Source of the DNA: JACVRW01 sp963812415
GTDB lineage: Bacteria; Actinomycetota; Thermoleophilia; Solirubrobacterales; Thermoleophilaceae
Reading direction: 5' to 3'
DNA: 64,000 nucleotides
NCBI GenBank assembly: GCA_963812415.1
Contig: CAWEVH010000022.1
Span: 109,212-173,211 of the forward strand
Shown here: piece by piece, positions 8,118 to 17,000 of the stretch
How the letters are laid out: every line of letters begins with the position of its first letter
How positions within the stretch are numbered: position 1 is the stretch's first letter
Position numbers and translations under genes: made by a program
Notes under the pieces: generated by a model
What the model was told of the DNA's origin: nothing
Databases searched by the model: none
Seen by the model: only the letters and a program-made list of their open reading frames with translations

Positions 8118-9028
8118 AGCGACTCCTCGAGCAGCTCCGACAGCGTCTCGAGCTCGGCGCGGCCGAGCTCGGGTGCGAACAGATGCGGCAGGGTCACAAG
8201 CCGCGCCTTCGTCTCCTCGCGCAGCCGTGCGACCTGGGCGCGCTGACCCGCCGCGCGGCGGTGCTCCGACAGCGCCGCCGCGAGCGCCGCCCGGGCGGCG
8301 TCCGAGCCGCGCCCGTCGAGCTCGGCGAGCCGGGCCGACTCGCCGCTGTCGAAGCGCTCCGGGTAGAGGGCGTTGACCACGATCGCGTCGAGCGCGAGCG
8401 ACTGCTCGCCGAGCCGGCCCTCGAGGTCGATCGTCTCGGCGACCGGCATTTCCTCCGGGAGCGCCGCGGCCAGGATCGCCGTCGCAGCGCGGTTGCGGGT
8501 GAACTCCTCGATCTGGCGCGCCTGGCGCGCGACCGGCCCGGTGCGTGCGATGCGGGCGAACGTCCCGGGTGCGCTCAGCAGAGCGAGGCCGTGGCCGGTG
8601 GCCGGCGCGTCGACGATCGCGAGGTCGAACACCGACCCGCCCGTCCGCCGCTGGAGCTGGGCGAGATCCCAGATCTTGCCCATCGTCACGAGCTCGCTGA
8701 CCCCGGGAGCCGCGGCGGTGAGCAGCTGGAAGATGCGGCTGCCGCCGAGCAGCCCGGCGAGCGTGCCCGACTTGAGCTGGTGGCGAAGCCACTCCTCCAT
8801 GGCGCGGCTCGGAGCGATCGAGAGGCCGAACAGCCGGGGCGCCAGCTTCACCTCGTCGTGTCTCGCCGTCGATCGCACGCCGAAGATGGCGGCCAGGCGC
8901 TGCTGCTCGGCCACCTCGACCACCACGGTGCGCTTGCCGGCGCGCGCGGCGGCCAGCCCGAGCGCCCCGGCGATCGTCGTCTTGCCGGTGCCTCCCTTGC
9001 CCATCACCATCACGAGCCGCTTGTCCAT
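8114..9028 (-). CDS. ArsA/Get3-like ATPase, first of pair
   Basis: A 304-residue ArsA-family ATPase started at ATG 9028 (MDKRLVMVMGKGGTGKTT). Walker A is GKGGTGKTT, followed by VVVEVAEQQRLAAIFG and FDLAIVDAPATGHGLALLSAP as the switch regions. An in-frame GTG four codons upstream is possible but unsupported by a ribosome binding site. The GTGA overlap with the downstream paralogue implies equal synthesis of the two subunits. A divergent SIS gene starts 75 bp away. Confidence 0.85.
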   Translation of the reverse strand: MDKRLVMVMGKGGTGKTTIAGALGLAAARAGKRTVVVEVAEQQRLAAIFGVRSTARHDEVKLAPRLFGLSIAPSRAMEEWLRHQLKSGTLAGLLGGSRIFQLLTAAAPGVSELVTMGKIWDLAQLQRRTGGSVFDLAIVDAPATGHGLALLSAPGTFARIARTGPVARQARQIEEFTRNRAATAILAAALPEEMPVAETIDLEGRLGEQSLALDAIVVNALYPERFDSGESARLAELDGRGSDAARAALAAALSEHRRAAGQRAQVARLREETKARLVTLPHLFAPELGRAELETLSELLEESL

Positions 9029-9103
9029 GAGTGCGCACACGCTGGTCCCGATTCTGCCTACCCGCCCATTGCGCCTTCGTCCCCACCCGCCTACGGTCCT
9101 GGC

Positions 9104-10076
9104 GTGACCGGTCTCGAAAAGGCGATCCAGGCCCAGCCGGCCGCACTCGAGCGGCTCGCAGCGATGACGCTGCCAGACCGCGCGCGGCGGTCTGCTCGAC
9201 CGCGAGCGAATCTGGCTCGTGGGGACGGGGTCGAGCCAGCACGCGGCCGAGCTCGGAGCGGCCATGCTGGCGCGGGCGGGCCGGGACGCACGCCCGGCCG
9301 GCTCGATGAGCTTCGTGCTCGGCGGCTCGGGCGAGTCCGTGCGCTCCGGCGACGGGGTGATCGTGATCTCACACACCGGCGAGTCCGCCTTCCCGCGCGC
9401 CGCACACGCGGCGGCGCGTGAGGCGGGCGCCGAGACGCTCTCGATCACGGGCGAGGGCGCGGGCTGGCCGGACGGGATCGAGACCGTGCCGCGCGAGCCC
9501 TCCCAGACCTACACCGTGTCCTATCTCGGCACGCTCGCCGTCCTGGCGCTGCTGGCGCACGCCGCCGGCGCCGAGGCTCTCGGCCCCGACGGCCTCGCGC
9601 GGGCCGCCGCGGCCGTGCAGGCCGTGATCGACGCGCCCCGGCTCGAGCAGCTGCCCGATCCCGAGCGGCTGATCGTGCTCGCCGGCGTCGGCCCGGGTCA
9701 GGTCACGGCCCGCGAGGGCGCCCTCAAGCTGCGCGAGGCGGCGCGCCTGCTCGCCGAGGGCTTCGACGCCGAGTACCTCTTCCACGGCTCGGCGGTGCCG
9801 CTCACAGCCCGCGACGCGCTCGTGCTCGTGCAGCCGTCGCACGACCCCCACGGGGTGCTGCGCGAGGTCGGGCGCGCCGCGGAGGGGGAGGGGGTGGCGC
9901 TGGCCGCGGTCGACGAGCCCGAGCTCCAGGATCCGCTGCTCGCCCAGTTCCCCCTCACCGCCCGGCTGCAGCTGTTGGCGCTCGAGCGCGCCCTCCGGGG
10001 CGGCCACGATCCGGACAGGGTGATCACCGGCGCCTGGGCAGCCGATCCGCTCTGGGACGCCGGCGCCCCCTCGTAA
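9104..10076 (+). CDS. SIS-domain sugar-phosphate isomerase-like protein (frame interrupted near start)
   Basis: A two-SIS-domain protein of the GlmS-isomerase/AgaS type, binding phosphosugars in the cytoplasm. The main frame begins effectively at IWLVGTGSSQHAAELGAAML and includes VIVISHTGESAFPRAA and the second domain with GVGPGQVTAREGALKLREA and FHGSAVPL. The N-terminal piece (VTGLEKAIQAQPAALERLA, from GTG 9104, 6 bases after a -10-like TACGGT) is in another frame. The frames must be joined by an indel between 9165 and 9200, since the main frame has a stop at 9165. If not an error, translation could begin at GTG 9219 without the first helix. Substrate unknown. Confidence 0.7.
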
Positions 10077-10139
10077 CGTCCGGGACATCCGTTATCCACG
10101 CGGGAAGGAATCGCGCGCACACGTGCGAATCCTCATCAC

Positions 10140-10907
10140 GTGACGCCCACGGCCAAGGTCATCGCCTTCACCAACCAGAAGGGCGGGGTCGCCAAGACCA
10201 CAACCACCCTCAACCTCGCCGCTGCCTTCGTCGAGCGCGGCCATCGGGTCCTCTGCGTGGATCTCGACCCGCAGGGCAACCTCACGATGAGCCAGGGCAT
10301 CGACCCCGACTCGCTCGAGGCCTCGATGTACGACGTGCTGGTGCACGCGCTCTCGATCCGCGAGGTGATCCGCAAGCGCGAGGTGGACGTGGCCTGCGCC
10401 TCGATCGACCTCGCCGGGGCCGAGATCGCGATGTCGATGATGATCGGACGCGAGCGTGCGCTGAAGAAGGCCCTGGCGCCGATCCTCGACGACTACGACT
10501 TCATCTTCATCGACACGCCGCCGAGCCTCGGACTGCTCACGATCAACGCCCTCACGGCGTCGCAGAAGGTGATCGTCCCCGTGCAATGCGAGTATCTGTC
10601 CATGCGCGGGCTGATCCAGCTCCAGAACACGCTGTCGATGGTGCGTGAGGAGCTCAACCCGGACATCGAGATCGAGGGCATCCTGCCCACGCTCGTCGAC
10701 AACCGCACGGTGCACGCCAAGGAGGCCATCGAGATCCTCGAGGAGAACTTCGGGGACCGCGTCTTCGCCTCGCGCATCAACAAGACGGTTCGCTTTGCCG
10801 AGGCCCCGGTGAAGGGGATGTCGGTGCTCAAGTACGACCCGGACGGCAAGGCGGCGTACGCCTACCGTCAGCTAGCTGAGGAGGTCCTGGCGAATGGCAA
10901 GCGGTAA
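10140..10907 (+). CDS. parA: ParA/Soj family ATPase
   Basis: A 255-residue Walker-type cytoskeletal ATPase. The deviant Walker A is NQKGGVAKTTTTLNLAAA, switch I is VDLDPQGNLTMSQG and switch II is FIDTPPSLGLLTINAL. It has normal length for a chromosomal Soj/ParA without an N-terminal HTH. ParA proteins move DNA or other cargo by ATP-dependent nucleoid binding with a ParB-like partner. No ParB or parS site is visible; instead the next gene, overlapping by 14 bp, is ftsZ-like. That suggests a role linked to division-site placement. GTG start at 10140. Confidence 0.85.
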   Translation: MTPTAKVIAFTNQKGGVAKTTTTLNLAAAFVERGHRVLCVDLDPQGNLTMSQGIDPDSLEASMYDVLVHALSIREVIRKREVDVACASIDLAGAEIAMSMMIGRERALKKALAPILDDYDFIFIDTPPSLGLLTINALTASQKVIVPVQCEYLSMRGLIQLQNTLSMVREELNPDIEIEGILPTLVDNRTVHAKEAIEILEENFGDRVFASRINKTVRFAEAPVKGMSVLKYDPDGKAAYAYRQLAEEVLANGKR

Positions 10908-12456
10908 GAGGGCGAGCATGCGCGAGGGTCCCCTGGCGCAGCTCTTCCGCAAGACGGACGAGGACGAGGGTGCCAAGCCCGAGTCGCACGCCGCTCCCGC
11001 GGAGCCGAAGGCCGGCCGGCCGCTGCCCGAGGGCGGGCCCTCGCCGCAGATCACCCGGCACGTGCCCGAGCCCCAGGGGCACGAGGAGGGACTCACAGAG
11101 CCGCAGCCGGCGCCGGCCGAGCCGCGTGAGGCGCCGCCCGCGCCCCGTGGTCACGACCTGGGCGGTCGGATGACCGAGGCCGCGCGCCGCGCAGAGGAGC
11201 GCGAGGAGCGCCGCCGCGAGCGCGAGGAGCGCTTCGGCCGCTACGAGGGCGTGCCGACCCCCGAGGAGCGCCTGCGCTCGGTGTTCTCCTCCGACATCCC
11301 GGAGAACATGCTCGAGCGCCAGCCCGAGCGCCGGCCTGAGCCGATCCAGGGGCCTGTCTCCTCGTTCGTCCCCTCGGCCGACGGGATCACCGAGCCGGTG
11401 CTGCGCGTGATCGGCGTGGGCGGCGCGGGCGTGAACGCCGTCAACCGGATGGTCGAGGCCCAGGTCGAGGGCGTCGAGTTCATCGCCGTGAACACCGACC
11501 TCCAGTCGCTGGAGGGATCGGCGGCCGAGACGCGCGTGCACATCGGCAGCGACATCACCCGTGGGCTCGGCTCAGGCTCGAACCCCGAGCTCGGCCGCGC
11601 GGCGGCGCTCGAGGACTACGACCGGTTGAAGGGCCTGCTGAAGGGCGCGGACATGGTGTTCATCACCGCCGGCGCCGGCGGCGGCACCGGCACCGGCGCG
11701 GCGCCGATCGTGGCGCGCATCTCGCGCGAGGTGGGCGCGCTCACGGTGGGCATCATCACCAAGCCGTTCTCCTTCGAGGGCGCCCGGCGTGGCGCGCAGG
11801 CCGAGCAGGGCGTGGAGGAGCTCGCCCGCGAGGTTGACACGCTGATCGTGATCCCGAACGCGCGGCTCCTGTCCGTGCTCGACAAGTCGACCTCGATGGT
11901 CGAGGCGTTCCGCGTGGCCGACGACGTGCTGCGCCAGGGCGTGCAGGGCGTGTCCGACCTGATCACCCTGCCGGGCCTCATCAACCTCGACTTCGCCGAC
12001 GTCCGGACGATCATGGCCGAGGCGGGTCAGGCGCTGCTCGGGATCGGCATGGGCACCGGCGATCGCCGGGCGATGGACGCCGTCGAGCACGCGATCGAGT
12101 CGCCGCTGCTCGAGACCTCGCTGGAGGGCGCGCGCTCGATCCTGCTGTCGGTCACCGGCGGGCGCGACCTGTCGCTCTGGGAGGTCAACGAGGCGGCCAA
12201 GGCGGTGGCCGAGGCGGCCCACCCGGACGCGAACATCATCTTCGGCGCGATGGTCGACGAGAAGGTCGAGGACCAGGTCTGGGTGACCGTCGTCGCCACG
12301 GGCTATGGCGACCGCCCGCTTCACCGCGCGCAGCCGCGCGGCGAGGGGCGCTCGGTTCCGGCCGACGCCGAGCCGCGCGTGCGCCGCACGCGACGCGAGC
12401 GGTCGACGGCCGGCACGCTCTCGGACGTCGACGTGCCCGAGTTCATCCCGCGCTGA
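10894..12456 (+). CDS. ftsZ: FtsZ cell-division GTPase with long N-terminal extension
   Basis: A 520-residue tubulin homologue. The GTPase core begins only at about residue 168 (VLRVIGVGGAGVNAVNRM), has the tubulin signature GGGTGTGAAP near 262-271 and the catalytic T7 loop NLDFADV, so the active-site elements are intact. It ends in DVDVPEFIPR, matching the C-terminal peptide that recruits FtsZ partners. The first about 165 residues are low-complexity and charged (Pro/Glu-rich, then EEREERRREREERFG), a region absent from ordinary FtsZ, where the core starts within the first 15 residues. It overlaps parA by 14 bp and is not in an mur/ftsQ cluster. It could be the sole FtsZ or a specialised paralogue. 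Confidence 0.9.
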   Translation: MASGKRASMREGPLAQLFRKTDEDEGAKPESHAAPAEPKAGRPLPEGGPSPQITRHVPEPQGHEEGLTEPQPAPAEPREAPPAPRGHDLGGRMTEAARRAEEREERRREREERFGRYEGVPTPEERLRSVFSSDIPENMLERQPERRPEPIQGPVSSFVPSADGITEPVLRVIGVGGAGVNAVNRMVEAQVEGVEFIAVNTDLQSLEGSAAETRVHIGSDITRGLGSGSNPELGRAAALEDYDRLKGLLKGADMVFITAGAGGGTGTGAAPIVARISREVGALTVGIITKPFSFEGARRGAQAEQGVEELAREVDTLIVIPNARLLSVLDKSTSMVEAFRVADDVLRQGVQGVSDLITLPGLINLDFADVRTIMAEAGQALLGIGMGTGDRRAMDAVEHAIESPLLETSLEGARSILLSVTGGRDLSLWEVNEAAKAVAEAAHPDANIIFGAMVDEKVEDQVWVTVVATGYGDRPLHRAQPRGEGRSVPADAEPRVRRTRRERSTAGTLSDVDVPEFIPR

Positions 12457-12485
12457 GCTCGCCCGCTCCTGGGTAGGGTGCGGCC

Positions 12486-14045
12486 ATGCATGGAGTGGTG
12501 GCCGCAGGCCATCCCCTGACCGCGCGGGCCGGCGCCGACGTGCTGCGCGCGGGGGGCAACGCGGTGGACGCGGCCGTGGCGGCCGTGCTGATGTCGTTCG
12601 TCGCCGAGTCGCCGCTCACGGGACCGGGGGCCGGCGGCTTCATGCTCGTCCACGCGCGCGGCGAGAGCCACCTGCTCGACTTCTTCGTCGCCGCCCCGGG
12701 CCGCGGCCTCGACTCGCCCGATCCGGCCGACCTGCAGCCCATCGACGTGAGCTTCAGCCCCGACGCGATTCAGCGCTTCAACGTCGGGCCGTCGTCGTGC
12801 GGCGCGTACGGCACGACGCTCGGCGTCGCGAGCGCGCTCGAGCGCTTCGGCAGCGTCGCGCTCGCGGACGTGGCGGCCCCGGCCGCCCGCGCGGCGCGCG
12901 AGGGCGTCGAGGTGGTGCCGATGCAGGCGTTCCTGTTCCGCATCCTCGAGCCGATCCTGCGCTCGACGCCCGAGTCGGGCGAGCTCTACGCGCCGGGCGG
13001 CCGGCTGCTCGGCGAGGGCGACACGATCCGGCTGCCGGAGCTGGGACATCTGCTCGAGCGGCTCGGCGCCGAGGGCCCCGACTTCCTCTACTCGGGCGAC
13101 GTGGCCGCGGCCGCCTCGGACTGGGTGCTCGAGCGCGGCGGGCTGCTCACCCGCGAGGACCTCGCCGGCTACGAGGTGATCGAGCGCCCGCCGGCGGCCG
13201 TGACCTACCGCGGTCGCGAGGTGCTCACCAACCCGCCGCCGTCGTCCGGAGGGATCCTGATCGCGGACGCGCTCGGCATCCTCGAGCGGCTCGAACAGCC
13301 GCACGACGCGTCGCTGGTCGCCGAGGTGATCGCGTCAACGAACCGGGCCCGCGACAAGGAGTTCCTCGACGGGCTCGCACGCGAGGGATTCCTCGAGAGC
13401 TTCCTGGCTCGGCAGGCGCTCGACGAGGTGGCGGGGGACGTGCGCTCGCGGTTGGGTGGGCCCGAAGCGCCCGGCTCGGCCGGGCGCGCAGGGTTGGGTA
13501 ACACAACCCACATCTCCGTGATGGACGCCGAGGGCGCCTGCGCCACGGTCACCTGCTCGAACGGATCGTGCTCCGGCGTGGTGGTGCCGGACACCGGGAT
13601 GCACCTCAACAACATGCTCGGCGAGCAGGACCTGAACCCGCTCGGATTCCACCTCCACGAGCCGGGCGCCCGGGTGCCGAGCATGATGGCTCCGACGGTC
13701 GTGGTGCGCGACGGCCGCCCGGAGGTCGCGCTCGGCAGCGCGGGCTCGAACCGGATCCGCTCGGCGATCATCCAGACGGTGCTCGGCATCGTCGATCACG
13801 GCCTGCCGGCACAGGAGGCGGTGTCCGCCGCGCGCATCCACGTGGAGGGGCGGGAGGTCGAGGCGGAGCCCGGGGTCGACGAGCCGCCGCTCGGACGGCT
13901 CGAGGAGCGAGGCTGGACCGTGCGGCGCTGGGAGGAGCAGAACCTCTACTTCGGCGGCGTGCAGGCGGTGGCGCGCAACCCCGACACGGACGAGCTCAGC
14001 GGTGGCGGGGACCCGCGCCGCGGCGGCGTGGCGCTCAAGGTCTGA
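12486..14045 (+). CDS. ggt: gamma-glutamyltransferase family Ntn-hydrolase
   Basis: A 519-residue gamma-glutamyltransferase-like proenzyme that would cleave itself before a catalytic threonine. The autoprocessing site is GNTTHISVMD with Thr340 as the predicted nucleophile. VVAAGHPLTARAGADVLRAGGNAVDAAVA at the N terminus and LGSAGSNRIRSAI near the end match the family. There is no signal peptide, so it is probably cytoplasmic, unlike periplasmic GGT. A -10-like TAGGGT (12474-12479) lies 6 bases before the ATG, suggesting its own near-leaderless promoter. Glutathione is unlikely in actinobacteria; the substrate may be another gamma-glutamyl compound. Confidence 0.85.
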   Translation: MHGVVAAGHPLTARAGADVLRAGGNAVDAAVAAVLMSFVAESPLTGPGAGGFMLVHARGESHLLDFFVAAPGRGLDSPDPADLQPIDVSFSPDAIQRFNVGPSSCGAYGTTLGVASALERFGSVALADVAAPAARAAREGVEVVPMQAFLFRILEPILRSTPESGELYAPGGRLLGEGDTIRLPELGHLLERLGAEGPDFLYSGDVAAAASDWVLERGGLLTREDLAGYEVIERPPAAVTYRGREVLTNPPPSSGGILIADALGILERLEQPHDASLVAEVIASTNRARDKEFLDGLAREGFLESFLARQALDEVAGDVRSRLGGPEAPGSAGRAGLGNTTHISVMDAEGACATVTCSNGSCSGVVVPDTGMHLNNMLGEQDLNPLGFHLHEPGARVPSMMAPTVVVRDGRPEVALGSAGSNRIRSAIIQTVLGIVDHGLPAQEAVSAARIHVEGREVEAEPGVDEPPLGRLEERGWTVRRWEEQNLYFGGVQAVARNPDTDELSGGGDPRRGGVALKV

Positions 14046-14144
14046 TCGCCTACCAGGGCTGGCACGGCCTGAACGACGGCACGTGGGGGTTGGGCGCGGC
14101 AAGCGATCTCGCCCACCTCGCGCACGGTGGGTGGTTGATGTTCG

Positions 14145-14190
14145 ATTCGTCCTGGCTTCACCCCCTCCTGGGGGGTCAACCCGGACGAAT
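14145..14190. terminator. long imperfect hairpin between convergent genes
   Basis: Outer arms ATTCGTCC (14145-14152) and GGACGAAT (14183-14190) pair perfectly, and inner arms ACCCCC and GGGGGT close a TCCT tetraloop, giving a 46-nt stem-loop with small bulges. It sits in the 229-bp gap between ggt and the convergent Lon-N gene, where a bidirectional terminator would be expected. No U-tract is present. Nothing else is recognisable in this gap. Confidence 0.5.
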
Positions 14191-14274
14191 GCCCGACAGC
14201 GCCTCCCCTTACTGCCCGTCGTTTACGCCCCCGATCCCCACCGGCACGGCGAACCGCCAACCGACGTCGAGCCG

Positions 14275-14889
14275 CTAGCCGCGCAGGCTGCCGTTGCCGC
14301 CGGCCACTTCCGCGGCGCGCTCGGCGAAGCGGATACGCGAGAGCGCCTCGGCGAACATCTTGTCGAGCTGCACCAGGCGCTTCGGCTCGGAGCGCAGCTC
14401 GAGCAGCGTCTGCTTGGCGTCGAGCGCGACGTCGAGCGTCGCGGCCATGCCGAAGGCGTCGAGCTTGGCGAGCGCATCCGGCTCGGGGCGCGTCTCCGAG
14501 ACCTCCTCCACGAGGTCGGCGTAGCGCTGGCGTGCACCGTCGAGCGCGGCCGCGTCGTCGCCCTCCTCGTCGTCCAGCAGCTCGACGTCGCCGGCGGGGT
14601 AGGGAAGGTCCTCGATCCTGCGGTCGAGTCGGAACGGGGCCGTGCCCTCGACGAGGATGTTGAGGCGCCCGTCCTCGAAGCGCTCGAGGACCCGCGTGAT
14701 GCGGGCGCAGCAGCCGATCTCCTTGAGCCCATCGTCGGAGAGCCAGACGATCCCGAACTCGCCCGCCTGGTCGAGGCACTCGCCGACCATGACCTTGTAG
14801 CGCTCCTCGAAGATGTGAAGCGGCACCAGCTCCTTCGGGAGCAGCACCAGGCCGAGAGGGAAGAGCGGGAAGCGCAGGCGCGACTCCAT
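14275..14889 (-). CDS. Lon N-terminal (LON substrate-binding) domain protein
   Basis: A 204-residue protein equal to the N-terminal substrate-recognition domain of Lon without the AAA and protease parts: FPLFPLGLVLLPKELVPLHIFEERYKVM at the start and GCCARITRVLERFEDGRLNILVEGTAPFRL in the middle. The C-terminal half is helical. Stand-alone LON-domain proteins are widespread in actinobacteria and of unknown function, presumed to bind unfolded protein. Single gene, convergent with ggt. Confidence 0.85.
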   Translation of the reverse strand: MESRLRFPLFPLGLVLLPKELVPLHIFEERYKVMVGECLDQAGEFGIVWLSDDGLKEIGCCARITRVLERFEDGRLNILVEGTAPFRLDRRIEDLPYPAGDVELLDDEEGDDAAALDGARQRYADLVEEVSETRPEPDALAKLDAFGMAATLDVALDAKQTLLELRSEPKRLVQLDKMFAEALSRIRFAERAAEVAGGNGSLRG

Positions 14890-14954
14890 CCCGTCAACCC
14901 TAGAGACACGTCAGCTGCCGGAGCCGCCAGGCCCGCCTGCTACAACGACCCGGA

Positions 14955-16577
14955 GTGAGTGGGATCAGTCGCAGACGCTTCCTCGCGTCGGGGGCCGTCG
15001 CGGCCGGGGCTCTGGCATCGCCGTTGCGCGTGCGCGAGGCGCTCGGCGCGCCGGCACGCGCGGCCGACGGCCCGTACGGCCCACTCGGTCCGCCGGACGC
15101 CCTCGGCCTGATGCTGCCGGCGGGGTTCCGGGCGCGCGAGGTCGCCCGCTGCCTGCGGCCGGTGGCGGGCACGGACTACGCGCTCCCGATCTTCCCGGAC
15201 GGGCAGGCGGTGTTCGCCACGCGCGACGGCGGCTGGATCCTCGTGACGAACTCCGAGTCGATCTCGGCCACGGGCGCCGGGGCGTCGGCGATCCGCTTCG
15301 ACCGCGAGGCGAGGATCGTGGACGCCTACCGCGTGCTCGGCGGCACGAACGCGAACTGCGCGGGCGGCCCGACGCCCTGGGGCACCTGGCTCTCCTGCGA
15401 GGAGTTCCAGGGAGGCATGGTCTGGGAGTGCGACCCGGCCGGCGCCCTGCGCGCGCGCGCACGTCCGGCGATGGGTCTGTTCGTGCACGAGGCCGCGGCC
15501 GTCGATCCGGGCGGGCGCCAGGTCTACATGACCGAGGACGAGGCCGACGGAGGCTTCTACCGCTTCACGCCCGCGAGCTATCCGAACCTCGACGCCGGGC
15601 TGCTCGAGGTGGCGGTCGTCGGCAGCGACGGCCAGGTGAGCTGGCGGGCGCTGCCGAACCCCGCCCCGACACCCGCGGACACGCCCACCCGCGCGCAGGT
15701 GCCGGAGATGACCCGCTTCAACGGAGGCGAGGGCATCTGGAACGCGGGCGGGTTCCTCCTGTTCACCACCAAGGGCGACGGCCGCGTGTGGTCCTACGAC
15801 CTCGTGAGCGCGCGGATCGAGGTGCTCTACGACCACCAGGCCACCGCCTCGTCGCTCGACGCAGTCGACAACATCACGGTCTCGGCGGCCGGCGAGATCT
15901 TCGTCTGCGAGGACAACGGCAACATGGAGGTCGGGCTGATCACGCCCGACCGCGTGGTCTCGCCGTTCCTGCGCTTCAGTGGCGGCGCGCACTCGGTCTC
16001 CGAGGTGTGCGGGGCGGTCTTCGACCCGTCGGGCACGCGGCTCTACCTCACCTCCCAGGGGGCCTACACGCCCGGCGGCGGCTTTCGCGGTCCGGGAGCG
16101 GTCTACGAGGTCAGCGGTCCGTTCCGCCGGCCCGCGCCCGGCTCCGCGCCGCCGATCGTCTACGGACCGCCCGCCGGGGAGCGGGCGGGAGGCGGTCCGC
16201 TCGGCACGCCCAAGCCGCGGCTGCGGGTCACAGCGCCGCGCCGGCTGCGCCGCCTCGGGCTGTTGCGGCGCGGAATCAGCGTGACGCTGAGCTCGCGGGC
16301 GCGCCTGGAGGCCACGGTCAGCCTCGACAGCGCCGACCTGCTCTCGAGACCCGGCCGCGGGGGCTCGTCGCGGCGGCCCAAGCCGGTGCTCCTGGGCCGC
16401 AAGGAGGTCGAGCTGCCGGTCGAGCGCGAGATCACGGTGCGTCTGAGGCCCTCCGGGCGGGGCCGGCGGCTGCTCGCGCGGCGCCGACGGCCGCTCGACG
16501 CCCGGATCGTCGTCTCGGGGCGCGACCTGGCCGGGAACCGGGTCGCGGTCGTCCGCATGGTGCGGGTCTCGCGCTGA
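14955..16577 (+). CDS. Tat-exported PhoX/DUF839 family protein with C-terminal extension
   Basis: A 540-residue protein with a twin-arginine signal (ISRRRFLASGAVAAGALA), so folded before export. The body is a PhoX/DUF839 beta-propeller: FVHEAAAVDPGGRQVYMTEDEADGGFYRF and EIFVCEDNGNMEVGLI. PhoX proteins are calcium/iron alkaline phosphatases, but many DUF839 members are untested. After about residue 400 a Pro/Arg-rich linker leads to a second domain (LRRLGLLRRGISVTLSSRARL) that looks like the beta-sandwich repeat at the end of the RTX protein at 40680, possibly a wall- or surface-associated domain. GTG start directly after GGA, so spacing is poor and a leaderless start is possible. Confidence 0.8.
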   Translation: MSGISRRRFLASGAVAAGALASPLRVREALGAPARAADGPYGPLGPPDALGLMLPAGFRAREVARCLRPVAGTDYALPIFPDGQAVFATRDGGWILVTNSESISATGAGASAIRFDREARIVDAYRVLGGTNANCAGGPTPWGTWLSCEEFQGGMVWECDPAGALRARARPAMGLFVHEAAAVDPGGRQVYMTEDEADGGFYRFTPASYPNLDAGLLEVAVVGSDGQVSWRALPNPAPTPADTPTRAQVPEMTRFNGGEGIWNAGGFLLFTTKGDGRVWSYDLVSARIEVLYDHQATASSLDAVDNITVSAAGEIFVCEDNGNMEVGLITPDRVVSPFLRFSGGAHSVSEVCGAVFDPSGTRLYLTSQGAYTPGGGFRGPGAVYEVSGPFRRPAPGSAPPIVYGPPAGERAGGGPLGTPKPRLRVTAPRRLRRLGLLRRGISVTLSSRARLEATVSLDSADLLSRPGRGGSSRRPKPVLLGRKEVELPVEREITVRLRPSGRGRRLLARRRRPLDARIVVSGRDLAGNRVAVVRMVRVSR

Positions 16578-16626
16578 GGTGTCCAGGCCCGCGTGCGCAG
16601 CTCAAGGTCGGGCGAACTCCGCCGAT

Positions 16627-16959
16627 ATGGAGCACATGTCCATCGAGGTGACCAATGGTCTCCCTGAGGGCGCTGCTGACGGCAGCGTGACGATCGAGCT
16701 CACGCTGGCCGAGGCCGAGGCGGTCAAGGCTTGGCTGCTCAAGCCGTCGGCGGATGGAAGTGCCGCCATCGACGACGACAACGCGAAGTCGGTGATGGTG
16801 AAGCTGGGCGCCAAGCTGGACTACATCCAGGGCGTGCAGCAGGTCCGCGACGAGCTGGCGCACGCCGGCTTCCCGACCGAGAACCTCAGCGACGACGAGG
16901 TCGCCGAGCTCGGACGGCGGATCGCCGAGTCCCCCATCAGGCGCTACTCCGGAACCTAA
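16627..16959 (+). CDS. small hypothetical protein
   Basis: A 110-residue acidic protein of no recognised family (MEHMSIEVTNGLPEG, VTIELTLAEAEAVKAWLL, then LSDDEVAELGRRIAES). ATG 16627 was chosen over a GTG at 16579 because the extra 16 residues (MSRPACAAQGRANSAD) look unlike protein. A second Met at 16636 is also possible. It has no transmembrane segment or signal. It sits alone between the PhoX-like gene and a membrane-protein gene. Confidence 0.6.
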   Translation: MEHMSIEVTNGLPEGAADGSVTIELTLAEAEAVKAWLLKPSADGSAAIDDDNAKSVMVKLGAKLDYIQGVQQVRDELAHAGFPTENLSDDEVAELGRRIAESPIRRYSGT

Positions 16960-17000
16960 ACCCATACTTCGGGCCCCGCCCCGTGAGCTACGGTCGCTGC

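Noticed and set aside
10092..10100. TTATCCACG, a DnaA-box-like sequence beside parA
   Set aside because: Only a single copy is present, with no cluster of boxes, no AT-rich unwinding region and no dnaA/dnaN neighbours, so no origin is claimed.
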